The notes beneath the pieces were generated by a model, which saw nothing but the letters and a program-made list of their open reading frames with translations, was not told the DNA's origin and made no database searches. 15,067 nucleotides of DNA from Bacteroidota bacterium (GTDB lineage Bacteria > Bacteroidota > Bacteroidia > AKYH767-A > JABDAW01), in the NCBI GenBank assembly GCA_023251595.1, contig JAHEYM010000037.1, positions 1 to 15,067 on the forward strand. Direction: 5' to 3'. The position numbers were made by a program, and so were the translations under genes. Within the stretch, counting starts at the first letter, position 1. Each line of letters begins with the position of its first letter. Positions 14,477-15,067 of the stretch are shown piece by piece.

Positions 14477-14506
14477 CATGCAAGACGTTGCATGCAACGT
14501 CTCTAC
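14477..14506 (-). repeat. Palindromic dispersed repeat, copy 2 (inverted)
   Basis: This is the reverse complement of the repeat at 12973-13002 with one mismatch in 30. Its 20-bp palindrome is at 14483-14502. The stop codon of the minus-strand phosphodiesterase-like gene (TAG, complement of 14503-14505) is the same TAG of the element that ends the solute-binding protein gene at copy 1. Confidence 0.9.
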
Positions 14507-15067
14507 CTACGACTATCAACTAAATACGTTGTTACCGGATAATGATCTGAAAGTTTTTTTGTGATGGTGTTATATTCATAGGATTTGAATTTCCTGTCAT
14601 GAAGAATATAATCAATTCTGAATGCCGGAACTGATTCTCCGCAGTACGTTCTTCCTAGTCCCATGCCTGATTCACAAAATGAATCAATGAGATGAGAGGT
14701 AAGTCTTCGATACGCGTATGATGAGGGTGTATCATTAAAATCCCCGCAAAGAATTACAGGATATGGTGAGTCGGAAATTATTCCTTCCATTAAAGCAGTT
14801 TGATTTGCACGTTTTAAAAATGCGGTTTTTAAGCGTGCGATGATTCGTTTGGAATCTTTTATTTTATCTGCATCATCTTCCATACTTTCCATGTTAATAA
14901 ATTTGTAATCCTCTTTTTGAAGAAGGATGGACTGAAGATGAATATTTAGGAGACGAACGGTGTCACCATTTATTAATATATCTGTTAACAATCCGAGATT
15001 ATGGGGACTTCGGTCGAAATAAATCGCCTCACCATAAATAACCGGAAATGTAGTGAAAGTTGCAATG
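14503..15067 (-). CDS. Endonuclease/exonuclease/phosphatase-family protein (5' partial)
   Basis: This is the C-terminal 187 residues of a DNase I/EEP-fold metal-dependent phosphoesterase; the start is beyond the window. The frame runs unbroken to the window edge (TTFPVIYGEAIYFDRSPHN before LLTDILINGDTVRLLN), so the TTG at 14991 is not a real start. Catalytic-core motifs are visible in order: NIHLQS, ILCGDFNDTPSS, FRIDYILHD and LSDHYPVTT. These supply the metal-binding Asp/Asn and catalytic His of the family. Many Bacteroidota relatives have N-terminal membrane spans, which cannot be checked here. The substrate (nucleic acid, phospholipid or other) is unknown. The last codon is followed by a TAG that belongs to the palindromic repeat. 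Confidence 0.9.
   Translation of the reverse strand, partial: IATFTTFPVIYGEAIYFDRSPHNLGLLTDILINGDTVRLLNIHLQSILLQKEDYKFINMESMEDDADKIKDSKRIIARLKTAFLKRANQTALMEGIISDSPYPVILCGDFNDTPSSYAYRRLTSHLIDSFCESGMGLGRTYCGESVPAFRIDYILHDRKFKSYEYNTITKKLSDHYPVTTYLVDSRR

Noticed and set aside
14989..14991. TTG as start of the EEP-family gene
   Set aside because: The reading frame continues with family-like sequence to the window edge, so the gene is cut by the window rather than starting here.

Overview
The window looks like a chromosomal segment of a Bacteroidota bacterium, perhaps an uncultured Sphingobacteriia/Chitinophagales-type lineage (inference). The evidence is low G+C, no convincing Shine-Dalgarno sites, several matches to the Bacteroidota promoter consensus (TTG/TTTG, about 21 bp, TAnnTTTG), and the gene families present. 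Nothing indicates a prophage, CRISPR array, rRNA or tRNA. Coding density is high and no gene-free gap exceeds 300 bp; the largest, about 206 bp at 12977-13182, holds a palindromic repeat and toxin-antitoxin promoter signals.

Layout. (1) 1-1164, plus strand: the tail of a membrane-protein gene overlaps by ATGA a lytic transglycosylase gene. (2) 1186-5180, minus strand: a four-gene module encodes a six-helix membrane protein, a small winged-helix regulator, a large membrane protein with a DUF4153/DUF4173-like N-terminal half fused to ten exact 22-residue leucine-rich repeats, and another conserved membrane protein. Two near-identical palindromes, TACTTTG-N5-CAAAGTA, lie just upstream of the first and third genes and look like operators for the regulator. 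(3) 5245-6895, minus strand: rsmE follows a gene for an eight-fold AT-hook protein, with a strong terminator between them. (4) 7041-9051: divergent genes encode a secreted CAP-domain protein and a LysM/RlpA-like envelope protein. (5) 9055-11221, minus strand: mtaB (tRNA methylthiotransferase) is followed by an inositol-monophosphatase-family gene. (6) 11333-12976, plus strand: a solute-binding lipoprotein of a peptide ABC transporter. (7) 12973-14506: a higBA-type toxin-antitoxin pair is bracketed by two inverted copies (29/30 identical) of a palindromic repeat. (8) 14503-15067, minus strand: the 3' part of an endonuclease/exonuclease/phosphatase-family gene.

Two places deserve most attention. 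One is the winged-helix/membrane/LRR module, in which one small regulator probably controls both its own operon and the LRR-membrane gene through matched operators. The other is the toxin-antitoxin cassette: the stop codons of both neighbouring genes are supplied by the same TAG inside the two flanking repeats, and the antitoxin's own C terminus appears to be cut off by a different AT-rich repeat.

The remaining genes are ordinary housekeeping or envelope functions: peptidoglycan remodelling, rRNA and tRNA modification, and peptide uptake.
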